NCBI GenBank assembly: GCA_024682655.1
Contig: JAIKYZ010000124.1
Span: 1 to 45,418 of the forward strand
Reading direction: 5' to 3'
Source: Treponema sp.
GTDB lineage: Bacteria > Spirochaetota > Spirochaetia > Treponematales > Treponemataceae
DNA length: 45,418 nucleotides
Position numbers and translations under genes: made by a program
Shown: piece by piece, positions 26,503 to 34,251 of the stretch
Layout: the number at the start of each line of letters is the position of its first letter
How positions within the stretch are numbered: position 1 is the stretch's first letter
Notes under the pieces: model-generated
What the model saw: only the letters and a program-made list of their open reading frames with translations
What the model was told of the DNA's origin: nothing
Databases searched by the model: none

Positions 26503-28647
26503 TTACTCTTCAGATTTTTTTGTAGACTTTCTTGTCTTTTTAGCAGGTTTTTCGTCCTCTTTTTCTGAAGATTCAGCATCCTTTATTTCTGGTTTTTCAG
26601 CTTCATTTTTATCATCTTTTTTATCTGCAGAAACTTCTGGAGACTCTAAAGCGGCTACAGACTGATCTGTAAGTTCTTTACAATGCTGTTCGCCTTTAAC
26701 AATTTCGTAGAATTCTTTTCCGTCCATTGTTTCAATTTCTTCAATGCGTTTTGCAATATAATCAAGAAGATCTTTATGATCTGTAAGAAGTTTTACAACG
26801 TGTTCATAACGTTCTTCCATAATTCTTGCAATTTCGCTGTCGATATAATTCTGAGTTTCTTCAGAGAATTCGCGCACAAGATTTGGTTCTCCGCCGCGGT
26901 TTCCAAGAACGCCCTTTCCTAAAGTCATGTTCTTGAATTTGTCAGACATACCGTAAGTTACAATCATCTGTTTTAGAATATCTGTTGCTCTGGCAATATC
27001 ATTTGAAGCCCCGGTAGAAATATCACCAAGGATAACTTCTTCGGCTGCACGACCACCAAGCATACAATCAACTTCGTTAATCATATCTTTATAAGTAAGA
27101 CAGAATTTTTCGTCCTCTTCTTCCCGGTACTGGGTAAAACCGCCAATTCCATGGGAACGAGGTACAACTGTAATTTTATTAACAGGTTCATGACCTTCTG
27201 TAAAGGCGGCAACCAGAGCATGTCCAGTTTCGTGAACAGAAGTAAGACGCATCTGTTTTTTATTATCTTTTCTAGATTTTTTCTTAAGACCAATACTTAC
27301 TTTATCAATGGCTTCATTAAAATCATCCATTGTTACTTTTTTGCGGCCATTACGAACAGCAAGAAGAGCAGCTTCATTAACTACGTTAGCAAGATCAGCA
27401 CCGGCAAAACCTGTAGTTCCATGAGCAATTGATTCAAAATCAACATCTTCATCAAGTTTTACATTTTTTGCGTGGATTCTAAGAATATCTTCACGACCCT
27501 TTACATCTGGTTTTTCAACAGGAACCTGACGGTCAAAACGACCAGGTCTAAGAATAGCTGGGTCAAGAACATCAACTCGGTTAGTAGCGGCTAGAACGAT
27601 TAAACCTTTATCGTTATCAAAACCGTCCATTTCAACTAAAAGCTGATTTAAAGTCTGTTCACGTTCATCATTACTGCTAAAACCATTTGCACGAGATTTA
27701 GCAAGAGCATCAATTTCATCAATAAAAATGATACAAGGAGCTTTTTCACGAGCCTGCTTAAATAAATCACGAACACGAGAAGCACCAACACCGACAAACA
27801 TTTCAACAAAGTCTGAACCGGAAATACTAAAGAAAGGAACCCCTGCTTCTCCGGCAACTGCTCTGGCAAGTAAAGTTTTACCAGTTCCTGGATCTCCAAC
27901 TAAAAGTACACCCTTTGGAATCTTACCACCAATATCAGTGTATTTTTTAGGAGTTTTAAGAAAATCTACAACTTCAACCAATTCTTCTTTGGCTTCATCA
28001 ACACCGGCAACATCAGTAAAGCGGGTTTTAATTTTTCCTTCTTCTACAACTTTAGCTTTAGACTGGCCAACATTAAAAATACTGCCCATTCCACCGCCAG
28101 AGCCACCACCGCCCATTCTGCGGAAAATAATTATATAGAAGAAAATCAAAAGTAAGAAAGGCAAAATATTAATTAAAATCTGTAAAAAGTAATTATTTGA
28201 TTTTTGAACAAATTTATAGCTGACATTTTTTTCATCAAGTAAATCAATAAAACTCTGCATAAGAACAGCAGTTGTTTTGTACTGAGGACCTGATCTTTTT
28301 GTAATTGTCAGATTTTTAGAAGAATCACCAGAAAGAGGAGTTGAAGCATAACCAACATAGTATGAATCACTGAGTTCAACATAATTGATTTCTCCATTTT
28401 CTACCATTTGTTTAAACTCTGAAAAATCTACAAGATTATCAGGTTTTGAGAAAACAAACATATCCAGAATTGCTACAACAAATAAACAAACTAAAAAGAT
28501 TGCCCAGAAAGGAAATTTCTTTTTTCCATTACCAGGATTTTTTTTGTTCTTATTATTCTGCTCTGGACCTTCGAATTTAAAGAAACTGTAAGGATCATTA
28601 TCATCTTCTGGGCGATTATTATTGTCCTTATTCTGATTTTCAGCCAT
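26503..28647 (-). CDS. ftsH: ATP-dependent zinc metalloprotease FtsH
   Basis: FtsH degrades damaged and regulatory membrane and soluble proteins. The 714-residue protein has two membrane helices flanking the periplasmic FtsH_ext domain, AAA domain with Walker A GDPGTGKT, pore loop MFVGVG, Walker B FIDEID and Arg finger GRFDRQV, then the M41 peptidase with HETGH and the third ligand Asp in [12 protein letters not shown] Lys/Glu-rich tail of about 60 residues ends the protein. ATG 28647 was chosen; a longer in-frame form from 28746 would add an implausible N-terminal extension with no homology. Confidence 0.95.
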   Translation of the reverse strand: MAENQNKDNNNRPEDDNDPYSFFKFEGPEQNNKNKKNPGNGKKKFPFWAIFLVCLFVVAILDMFVFSKPDNLVDFSEFKQMVENGEINYVELSDSYYVGYASTPLSGDSSKNLTITKRSGPQYKTTAVLMQSFIDLLDEKNVSYKFVQKSNNYFLQILINILPFLLLIFFYIIIFRRMGGGGSGGGMGSIFNVGQSKAKVVEEGKIKTRFTDVAGVDEAKEELVEVVDFLKTPKKYTDIGGKIPKGVLLVGDPGTGKTLLARAVAGEAGVPFFSISGSDFVEMFVGVGASRVRDLFKQAREKAPCIIFIDEIDALAKSRANGFSSNDEREQTLNQLLVEMDGFDNDKGLIVLAATNRVDVLDPAILRPGRFDRQVPVEKPDVKGREDILRIHAKNVKLDEDVDFESIAHGTTGFAGADLANVVNEAALLAVRNGRKKVTMDDFNEAIDKVSIGLKKKSRKDNKKQMRLTSVHETGHALVAAFTEGHEPVNKITVVPRSHGIGGFTQYREEEDEKFCLTYKDMINEVDCMLGGRAAEEVILGDISTGASNDIARATDILKQMIVTYGMSDKFKNMTLGKGVLGNRGGEPNLVREFSEETQNYIDSEIARIMEERYEHVVKLLTDHKDLLDYIAKRIEEIETMDGKEFYEIVKGEQHCKELTDQSVAALESPEVSADKKDDKNEAEKPEIKDAESSEKEDEKPAKKTRKSTKKSEE

Positions 28648-28789
28648 ATTATAACTCACAAAAATTGAATTGATATTAAAATACCTATTTTTAATATAAT
28701 AAAGAAAAATATATTTTTCCACATAAAAGAAAAATAAATTGGACATAAAAAAATAAATATTTTTTTTATTAAAATCTTGAAACTTTTTC

Positions 28790-28816
28790 TAAAGTAATTT
28801 TTTATATTTCCGACAA
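28790..28816 (+). promoter_or_regulatory. sigma-28 (FliA) type promoter of fliS
   Basis: TAAAGTAA (28790-28797), an 11-bp spacer and TCCGACAA (28809-28816) match the sigma-28 consensus TAAAGTTT-N11-GCCGATAA in position and spacing. The gene behind it is a flagellar chaperone, which fits. The predicted start is near 28823, leaving a leader that carries the strong SD GGAGG. Confidence 0.82.
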
Positions 28817-28853
28817 TCACAATGTGAAGTGCTATAAATTTTGGAGGATGTAG

Positions 28854-29291
28854 ATGGAATATCAGAACGTATACAGTGCATATCAGAAGAACAATGTTGG
28901 AACTGCAAGTCAGGGACGTTTAGTTGTTTTACTTTACGAAGGAGCAATTAAACAACTTACAGCAGCTTTAGCTTTATTTGATGAGAATGACAAATTGAAG
29001 GCCAAAAATATCGAAAAATTTGGAATTCACCTACAGAAGGCACAGGCAATTATTACAGAACTTGAAGTTTCTTTAGATATGGAAAAGGGAGGAGATATTT
29101 CTAAAAATCTTATGTCCCTTTATTTGTATTTTAATGAAGAAATTGCAGATGTAATTGGAAGTCACAATAAAACTAAGATTCAGTTTGTTGTGAAAATGTT
29201 AAATGAATTGGTAAGTTCATGGAGAATTATTGCAAACAAGACAAACAGTCCTGAACCAATCGTAAAAAATTCATTAAATATCGTTGGATAG
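28854..29291 (+). CDS. fliS: flagellin export chaperone FliS
   Basis: The 145-residue helical protein fits FliS in length and sequence: N-terminal YSAYQKNNVGTASQGRLVVLLYEGAIKQL, central HLQKAQAIITELEVSLDME and the C-terminal MLNELVSSWRII. FliS binds the C-terminal helices of flagellin and keeps it export-competent; in spirochaetes the filaments lie in the periplasm. The SD GGAGG sits at good distance from the ATG. It is followed 30 bp later by a second flagellar-type gene. Confidence 0.9.
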   Translation: MEYQNVYSAYQKNNVGTASQGRLVVLLYEGAIKQLTAALALFDENDKLKAKNIEKFGIHLQKAQAIITELEVSLDMEKGGDISKNLMSLYLYFNEEIADVIGSHNKTKIQFVVKMLNELVSSWRIIANKTNSPEPIVKNSLNIVG

Positions 29292-29321
29292 TAAAAAAGA
29301 TAGGATTTTTGGGAGGACACT

Positions 29322-29798
29322 ATGGCAGATATTACAAAGGAAGAACTCGACGAAAGAGTTGCTTTATTAAGAAAATTTAGAAGTCTACTTGAACAGCAGC
29401 GTACAAAATTTCAGGAATATTTAACAGTTCTTGAAAAACAAGAGGATTCTATCTCTAACGAAAATACAGAGGCTCTTTTGGCTCATACAGAACTTGAACA
29501 GCAGGTTATTAAAAACATTTCTAACCTTCAGAAAGTTATTGTTCCAATGTCCAAGCTTTACAAGGCTTCTGCAATTGAAATGTCTGCCGAAGATAATTCT
29601 ATCAATAAGATTCAGGATGATTTAAATGATTTACAAACAAAAGTTCTAAAACAGAACGAAATCAACAGAGATCTTCTTAGAATCCACATTGACAGCATTA
29701 AAACTCAAATCAATAGTTTTAAAAATCCTTACAAAAATCTTTCAAGCGTTTATGCCCAGAGACAGGCTGTTGCAAGTTATGTTGAAGTAAACGTTTAA
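29322..29798 (+). CDS. FlgN-like flagellar chaperone (probable)
   Basis: The 158-residue protein is almost wholly helical and heptad-rich, with long coiled coils at about 5-60 and 90-135, no signal peptide and no membrane segment. FlgN/FliT-type chaperones are short helical proteins often beside fliS, and the final segment (FKNPYKNLSSVYAQ) looks like the hook-associated-protein binding tail. The assignment rests on context and shape rather than clear motifs. The SD GGGAGGA precedes the ATG. Confidence 0.62.
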   Translation: MADITKEELDERVALLRKFRSLLEQQRTKFQEYLTVLEKQEDSISNENTEALLAHTELEQQVIKNISNLQKVIVPMSKLYKASAIEMSAEDNSINKIQDDLNDLQTKVLKQNEINRDLLRIHIDSIKTQINSFKNPYKNLSSVYAQRQAVASYVEVNV

Positions 29799-29837
29799 TT
29801 AAAAAGTCAAAGCAAAAATATAAAAAATATATAGAAG

Positions 29838-29893
29838 AAAATAGATTATTTATGGACTTTGGATAAAAAATTCCTGAATAATCTATTTTTTTT
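29838..29893. terminator. convergent terminator between fliS operon and nuclease gene
   Basis: A 13-bp stem (29838-29850 with 29877-29889) encloses a 26-nt loop and is followed by a T run on the plus strand; the A-rich left arm gives a T-rich exit on the minus strand too. The large loop lowers confidence. Confidence 0.55.
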
Positions 29894-29896
29894 AAC

Positions 29897-30748
29897 TTAT
29901 TTTTCCAGAATTTCTTCTATTTCATCAGGTAAAAGTTCAAAAAAATCAAAACCGGTAATTTCTTCTATATAATCAACACTACATTTATAATCTTCCCAAG
30001 TAGCATCGTCATTACAGCCCTGAACATTTGGAACATTTACAGCAAATAAAAGAGTGTTTTGATCAATACGATTTAAATCATCCTGGCCTTGAGGAAGGGA
30101 AAGAATAATTTTCCAGGAAGACTGGGGAACATTTATTCTTAATTCACAGCCCTGGTCATTAGTTACAGGAATATAATCAAACTGGCCCTTTTGACCTACT
30201 CCTCCACTACCATAGGGCCCTGCAAATATATAAAGTTCATTTCCTTCTAAAACAAGATTTCTTTCATATTTTTCTAAAGCAACCCAAACAACTCTGTTAT
30301 TGTCAGGAGCCTGGGGAATCATATTTGTCATTAAAAAAGTGATTTGATTATCCTGTTGACTTGCAGTTCTATCGGCAGAAGGACAAAGATGACCTCGATC
30401 AAAACCGTACATAGTAAATTTATAATCTGAAGCGGTAACTTTATAAAATTCCTGAGGAAGTTCCTGATCAGGAATAAATTTATTAGACCTACCCGACTCG
30501 CCAATATCCTGAGCCGAAAGATGCCAGCCTACCCAGTTTGGACAAAGAGTTGAAGCATTATAAGACAGGACAAACTGATCTTTGATCATAAGATAATTTT
30601 CGGCGCTGGCAATTTCTGTTACTGCGTCAGAGGGATTTCCAAAATGGAGTGGATGATTTTCGGGGTAGGATAAATCGCCATCCCAGGGTTGGGCAAATAG
30701 AAAGGTGGTGAGAAATAGTGTGAGGGTTATAAATATACGTCGCTTCAT
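29897..30748 (-). CDS. secreted DNA/RNA non-specific endonuclease
   Basis: From ATG 30748 the protein is 283 residues with a signal peptide (FITLTLFLTTFLFAQ). It has the NUC1/beta-beta-alpha-Me core: DRGHLCPSADR with the catalytic His, and the metal-binding Asn in FLMTNMIPQAPDNN followed by VVWVALEKYERNL. It should cleave nucleic acids outside the cytoplasm, for nutrient scavenging or degradation of external DNA. A TATAAT ends 6 bp before this ATG with no SD, so the longer in-frame start at 30790 would lie upstream of transcription. No immunity gene is visible. Confidence 0.86.
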   Translation of the reverse strand: MKRRIFITLTLFLTTFLFAQPWDGDLSYPENHPLHFGNPSDAVTEIASAENYLMIKDQFVLSYNASTLCPNWVGWHLSAQDIGESGRSNKFIPDQELPQEFYKVTASDYKFTMYGFDRGHLCPSADRTASQQDNQITFLMTNMIPQAPDNNRVVWVALEKYERNLVLEGNELYIFAGPYGSGGVGQKGQFDYIPVTNDQGCELRINVPQSSWKIILSLPQGQDDLNRIDQNTLLFAVNVPNVQGCNDDATWEDYKCSVDYIEEITGFDFFELLPDEIEEILEK

Positions 30749-30754
30749 GCTTTT

Positions 30755-30783
30755 ATTATAGTGATTAATTTTACAATTTTGAA
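30755..30783 (-). promoter_or_regulatory. promoter of the nuclease gene
   Basis: On the minus strand TTCAAA (30783-30778) and TATAAT (30760-30755) are spaced by 17 bp; the ATG follows after 6 bp, so transcription should begin at the start codon itself. The -35 lies within a 23-bp segment repeated at 30899-30921, so a repeat seems to have contributed promoter sequence. Confidence 0.6.
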
Positions 30784-30791
30784 TTAGCAAG
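30769..30791 (+). repeat. 23-bp direct repeat, copy 1
   Basis: The segment (TTTTACAATT to AATTAGCAAG) is repeated exactly at 30899-30921. It overlaps the -35 region of the nuclease gene. The second copy forms the left end of the palindromic element at 30911-31066, so this is probably a detached half-site of that element. Confidence 0.7.
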
Positions 30792-30910
30792 ACACTTGAT
30801 TAAATTTAACGAAGGGGGGCTGGGGTTCTCCAGAATATTTATATTAATTCTACTTTCCAAATAAAAAATCCACTTCCGTCTACGCAGCCCAGCGATTTTT
30901 TTACAATTTT

Positions 30911-31066
30911 GAATTAGCAAGCCACTACCGGGTCTTTGGTCCTAGTAGACTGCGGGCTGGACGTATTTGGTATTGCACTGCGCTTTTTTTTCTTTCAGAA
31001 AAAAAATGCTCGGCGCGTCCAGATGCAGTCTATAGTCCCAAATCCCCTCCCGTGGCTTTCTAATTC
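30911..31066. repeat. 156-bp imperfect palindromic element
   Basis: The termini GAATTAGCAAGCCAC and GTGGCTTTCTAATTC are inverted repeats with one mismatch. Inside, GACTGC-x-CTGGACG (30948-30963) pairs with CGTCCAG-x-GCAGTC (31016-31030), and a T run and A run form the tip. No ORF of note is present and GC content is above that of flanking genes. It looks like a MITE-like or REP-like hairpin element. Confidence 0.72.
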
Positions 31067-31162
31067 ATATTTTAAGTACAATTGCAAATGCGCGGGGCGG
31101 GTGGATTTTTTATTTGATTTTACTGTGTAATAGAATATTTGCGGGCGGCACCCCGGCTAATC

Positions 31163-31239
31163 TGCGCCGTGACTTCGAAGAAGTCTCGATAGCTCCTTTG
31201 GGACGCTGCAGCTGAGAGTGACAATTTTTCTTTGGCGTG
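31163..31239 (+). repeat. 77-bp direct repeat, copy 1
   Basis: This 77-bp GC-richer segment is identical to 31382-31458. It holds the small palindrome GACTTCGAAGAAGTC. Its last part (GTGACAATTTTTCTTTG) occurs inverted at 31341-31357 between the copies. The pattern resembles dispersed intergenic repeats that recur in spirochaete and Bacteroidetes genomes. Confidence 0.85.
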
Positions 31240-31381
31240 GGAAAATAAATTATTACCCACCCCAGCCCATCTTCCGGGCCCCAACAAAATAATATTGTTT
31301 GCGAAAATTAGCTTCTGAATATTATTATTTCGCCCAACTAATCAAAGAAAAATTGTCACGTAAGCGAAAGCGGAACAAAGG

Positions 31382-31458
31382 TGCGCCGTGACTTCGAAGA
31401 AGTCTCGATAGCTCCTTTGGGACGCTGCAGCTGAGAGTGACAATTTTTCTTTGGCGTG
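31382..31458 (+). repeat. 77-bp direct repeat, copy 2
   Basis: Exact copy of 31163-31239, offset by 219 bp. Together with an inverted end fragment at 31341-31357 and inverted TTGTTTGCGAAAA segments near 31296 and 31490, it builds a nested direct/inverted repeat mosaic just upstream of the ABC-F gene. The stretch 30792-31490 holds no convincing gene. Confidence 0.85.
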
Positions 31459-31490
31459 TACAGTAAATCTTAATATTCCCCTGCTACCTT

Positions 31491-31518
31491 TTCGCAAACA
31501 ATAATTTTTTTGTATAAT
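31491..31518 (+). promoter_or_regulatory. promoter of the ABC-F gene
   Basis: TTCGCA (31491-31496) and a perfect TATAAT (31513-31518) are spaced by 16 bp. The ATG at 31525 is 6 bp after the -10, no SD exists, and the upstream in-frame TTG (31510) overlaps the -10, so a leaderless mRNA starting at the ATG is expected. Confidence 0.58.
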
Positions 31519-31524
31519 ACTATT

Positions 31525-33534
31525 ATGAACTTACTTTCTATCAGTAATCTTGCAAAAATCGGACGCGAAAAACCTCTCTTTACGGGGGTAACTTTTGGAC
31601 TTCAGGAAGGCGAAAAAGCGGCTTTAATCGGACGTAACGGCTGTGGTAAATCCACTCTGCTAAACACAATTGCCGGCCTCCTACCCCCAGATGAAGGTAG
31701 CGTTGTTATAAATAATGAGGCAGGAATCTCTTTCCTCCCACAAAATCCCCTCTACAAAGAAGACGACTCAATCCGTCAGCATATTTTTAAGAGCGAATCA
31801 CAAAAATTAAAAGTAATCCGTCAATATCTTGAAATCTGCAACAATCTTAACGAAAAAAATCAAAATGAATATGACCAGATTTTAATCAAAATGGACCAGC
31901 AGGACTTATGGAATTACGAAAGTCAAATCTCATCAATTTTGACAACACTTGGAATTACAGATATGTCAAAAAAAATGGGAGAATTAAGCGGAGGTATGAT
32001 TAAAAAAGTTGCACTGGCCCAGGTTCTTGTGGAAGACACAAAATTACTACTTCTGGACGAACCAACCAATCATCTTGATATTTCAACAATCACCTGGCTG
32101 CAAAATTATCTTGCAACTACAAAAAGATCAGTTTTAATGGTAACCCACGACCGTTATTTTTTGGATGCAGTCTGCACAAACATATATGAATTAGCCAGAA
32201 ATAAATTAAAACTCTACCAGGGCAATTATTCCCAGTACCTTGAAAAAAAACAAATCGAAATGGAAATAGAAGCCAACGCCGAAAGAAGAATTGAATCAGT
32301 TCTAAGATTTGAACGCGAATGGCTTTTACGTGGTCCCTGCGCCCGGGGAACTAAAATCAAGGCCCGAATTCAACGCGACCAGCAGCTTATCAACCGCGAA
32401 AAATTCCAGGCAGAAAAAGGCTACACTTTTGAAGTAAAAGGCAAAAGATTAGGCGGAAAAGTCCTTGAACTAAAAGGAATCAGCAAAAATTACGCAAAAG
32501 CAAGTCATGTAAGTCAGCAAAATTACCAGGCCCTGGAAAATGCAAACCTGTCGGCCAGCAATCAAAAAAATCAGAAGCAGATTCCAGTAATAAAAAATTT
32601 TTCCTATGTTTTTACAAAAGGCCAGAAAATCGGAATCTTTGGAGATAATGGCAGCGGAAAATCAACACTCCTGAACATTATCACCGGAAATCTGCAGCCA
32701 GACAGCGGAAGTATAGACCTTGGAGTAAACACAAAATTCGGCTACTACACCCAAAATCCCCAATTTAAAGACACAAATCTAACCGTTTTAGAATACATAA
32801 AAGAAACCGCCGAACACATGAAATTAAATCAGGGAGGAAATGAAGTTTCTGCCTCAAAATTTCTGGAAGAATTTGGCTTTGAAGGAAAAATCCAGTATTC
32901 CCCATTAAGTTCCCTTAGCGGTGGAGAAAGAAAACGCCTCTACCTTGTTCGACTTCTTCTGGAAAATCCAAATTTCCTGGTTTTAGACGAACCAACCAAC
33001 GATTTTGACATTTTTACCATGAATATTCTGGAACAATTCCTCATGAAATACGAAGGCTGTCTTTTACTTGTAAGTCACGACCGCTATTTTATGGACAAAT
33101 GTGTAGATTCCCTTTTTATTCTGGAAGACAATGGCGATATAAGTGGTTTTGTAGGGAAATGCAGCGAATACCTTGAACTTAGAGAAGAAAAAATGCGTGA
33201 AGCAAAACTCAATAAAGGTGGGGAAAGCCTTCCCCTCGCTCCACAGAGCAAGCTCTCTTCCGCTCCCCCTTCTAACGGGGCAAACAATTCTACAAGCGGC
33301 CCCGTAACGCCCCCAAAAACGGAAAAGAAAAAACTTTCTTTTAAGGAACAAAAAGAATTTGAAGAATTAGACAGGGAAATACCCGCACTGGAAGAAGAAG
33401 CAAAAAATCTGGAAAGCCAGATGTCTTCAAGTGATTTTTCAATTGTACAAAAAGCAAGCCAGCGCTACAAAGAAATTTCAAAACTTTTAGAAGAAAAATA
33501 CCAGCGTTGGGAAGAACTAAGTGAATTTGCCTAA
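31525..33534 (+). CDS. ABC-F ATPase (Uup-like)
   Basis: The 669-residue soluble protein has two ABC domains and no membrane part. Domain 1: GRNGCGKST, LSGGMIKKVALAQ, LLLDEPTNHLDI. Domain 2: GDNGSGKST, LSGGERKRLYL, LVLDEPTNDFDI. The linker (about 230-300, with FEREWLLRGPCARGTKIKARIQR) and the C-terminal coiled coil (about 600-669) are Uup features. ABC-F proteins act on ribosomes or on branched DNA; which applies here is open. A Pro/Ser-rich stretch before the coiled coil is encoded by a GC-rich palindromic segment (33216-33290), apparently an inserted repeat. Another insert lies at the entry to domain 2 (about 328-350). Confidence 0.88.
   Translation: MNLLSISNLAKIGREKPLFTGVTFGLQEGEKAALIGRNGCGKSTLLNTIAGLLPPDEGSVVINNEAGISFLPQNPLYKEDDSIRQHIFKSESQKLKVIRQYLEICNNLNEKNQNEYDQILIKMDQQDLWNYESQISSILTTLGITDMSKKMGELSGGMIKKVALAQVLVEDTKLLLLDEPTNHLDISTITWLQNYLATTKRSVLMVTHDRYFLDAVCTNIYELARNKLKLYQGNYSQYLEKKQIEMEIEANAERRIESVLRFEREWLLRGPCARGTKIKARIQRDQQLINREKFQAEKGYTFEVKGKRLGGKVLELKGISKNYAKASHVSQQNYQALENANLSASNQKNQKQIPVIKNFSYVFTKGQKIGIFGDNGSGKSTLLNIITGNLQPDSGSIDLGVNTKFGYYTQNPQFKDTNLTVLEYIKETAEHMKLNQGGNEVSASKFLEEFGFEGKIQYSPLSSLSGGERKRLYLVRLLLENPNFLVLDEPTNDFDIFTMNILEQFLMKYEGCLLLVSHDRYFMDKCVDSLFILEDNGDISGFVGKCSEYLELREEKMREAKLNKGGESLPLAPQSKLSSAPPSNGANNSTSGPVTPPKTEKKKLSFKEQKEFEELDREIPALEEEAKNLESQMSSSDFSIVQKASQRYKEISKLLEEKYQRWEELSEFA
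33216..33290. repeat. palindromic repeat-like segment in frame inside the ABC-F gene
   Basis: The stretch is much more GC-rich than the gene around it and packed with small palindromes: GGGGAAAGCCTTCCCC, AGAGCAAGCTCT and CCCCTTCTAACGGGG. On the minus strand it reads GGAGCGGAAGA, also found in the intergenic hairpin elements at 37386-37874. It encodes only low-complexity linker residues (LPLAPQSKLSSAPPSNG). I infer an in-frame repeat insertion tolerated in a flexible linker. Confidence 0.6.
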
Positions 33535-33558
33535 TTAGAAAAAAATATAATTCCCCAT

Positions 33559-33585
33559 TTGACAAAGCATATTAAAGCATATTAA
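33559..33585 (+). promoter_or_regulatory. candidate promoter of the small lipoprotein gene
   Basis: A perfect TTGACA (33559-33564) is followed by a tandem repeat of AAAGCATATT; TATTAA (33580-33585) at 15 bp or TTAAAC at 17 bp could serve as -10. A good SD (AAGGAG) lies at 33609-33614. Confidence 0.5.
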
Positions 33586-33620
33586 ACTTAGAATAAGTTT
33601 TTATTGAAAAGGAGTATTAA

Positions 33621-34031
33621 ATGAAAACATTAAAAAAGATTGCAACAGTACTTGCTGTTATGCTCGGATTAGGCTTTGTTCTTTCTACAACTTCTTGTGG
33701 AATTGCAAATGTAACAATTGATGCAGATTTTATCGCAAACGAAGATTTTTCTAGCTTTGTAGGAACATGGGTTGGCACAGTTGAAACAAATGATGCAGAA
33801 AATACTGATGGATTATCAATAGGAGAAGGAGAATATGAAATTGCCACAGCTGACGAAGCAAAAGCTTTAATTACTTCTCTTTACACCACATCAGAACTTG
33901 CTAAAACTTATGCTACTTCAGTAGGAAAGTCTTTTGAATATACATTGGCAACAAACACATTCAGAACAATAATTGTTTGGGATGCGAAATCAGGTGAAGA
34001 CTACATAACCATTACTTTGAAAAAGAAATAA
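33621..34031 (+). CDS. small lipoprotein of unknown function
   Basis: The 136-residue protein has a signal peptide and lipobox STTSC (lipidated Cys about residue 26) followed by an acidic, Thr-rich domain ending in a beta-type segment (FEYTLATNTFRTIIVWDAKSG). I do not recognise the family; composition and size suggest a Treponema-type surface or periplasmic lipoprotein. It is monocistronic, with its own promoter and SD upstream and a strong terminator right behind. Confidence 0.78.
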   Translation: MKTLKKIATVLAVMLGLGFVLSTTSCGIANVTIDADFIANEDFSSFVGTWVGTVETNDAENTDGLSIGEGEYEIATADEAKALITSLYTTSELAKTYATSVGKSFEYTLATNTFRTIIVWDAKSGEDYITITLKKK

Positions 34032-34047
34032 TAATTTCTTGAAATAG

Positions 34048-34080
34048 AAAAAAGCCGAAACTTCAAGTTTCGGCTTTTTT
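34048..34080 (+). terminator. intrinsic terminator after the small lipoprotein gene
   Basis: GCCGAAACTT (34054-34063) pairs with AAGTTTCGGC (34065-34074), extended by flanking A and T runs, giving a strong stem and U tail. The A run makes it usable in both directions. Confidence 0.92.
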
Positions 34081-34151
34081 ATTTAGGGGTTAATACAACC
34101 CCTGAAAACGAGCGAGTCAAGGCCTTGAGCGAAGCGTGCCTTGACCGGTCG
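34080..34151. repeat. 72-bp double-hairpin tandem repeat, unit 1
   Basis: The unit contains hairpin A (AGGGGTT, 5-nt loop, AACCCCT) and hairpin B (GTCAAGGC at 34116-34123 with GCCTTGAC at 34138-34145). It is repeated directly behind with small changes in the hairpin B loop and flanks. No ORF is present. Confidence 0.85.
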
Positions 34152-34224
34152 TATTTAGGGGTTAATACAACCCCTGAAAACGGCGAAGTCAAGGCTTTAA
34201 GCGTACGCGTGCCTTGACTCGACG
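34152..34224. repeat. 73-bp double-hairpin tandem repeat, unit 2
   Basis: The first 31 bp match unit 1 exactly. Hairpin B (34188-34195 with 34211-34218) keeps its stem while its loop and flanks differ, and the loop contains its own CGTACGCG palindrome. A third copy starts with TATTTA at 34225 but is cut off. The array lies between convergent genes. Confidence 0.85.
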
Positions 34225-34251
34225 TATTTAACTAATCCTTTCTAAAAAACA

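Noticed and set aside
28648..28746. N-terminal extension of FtsH
   Set aside because: The extra residues are aromatic, AT-rich and unlike FtsH, which normally starts shortly before its first membrane helix; ATG 28647 fits.
31163..31458. Short peptide frame on the minus strand through the 77-bp repeat
   Set aside because: The frame reads through both direct and inverted repeat copies and has no start signal; it reflects repeat composition, not a gene.
31510..31524. TTG start of the ABC-F protein
   Set aside because: It overlaps the -10 box; the ATG at 31525 follows after 6 bp and matches the usual Uup start.
33084..33351. Minus-strand open frames over the ABC-F 3' part
   Set aside because: They are antisense to the second ATPase domain and the repeat-like linker and have no supporting signals.
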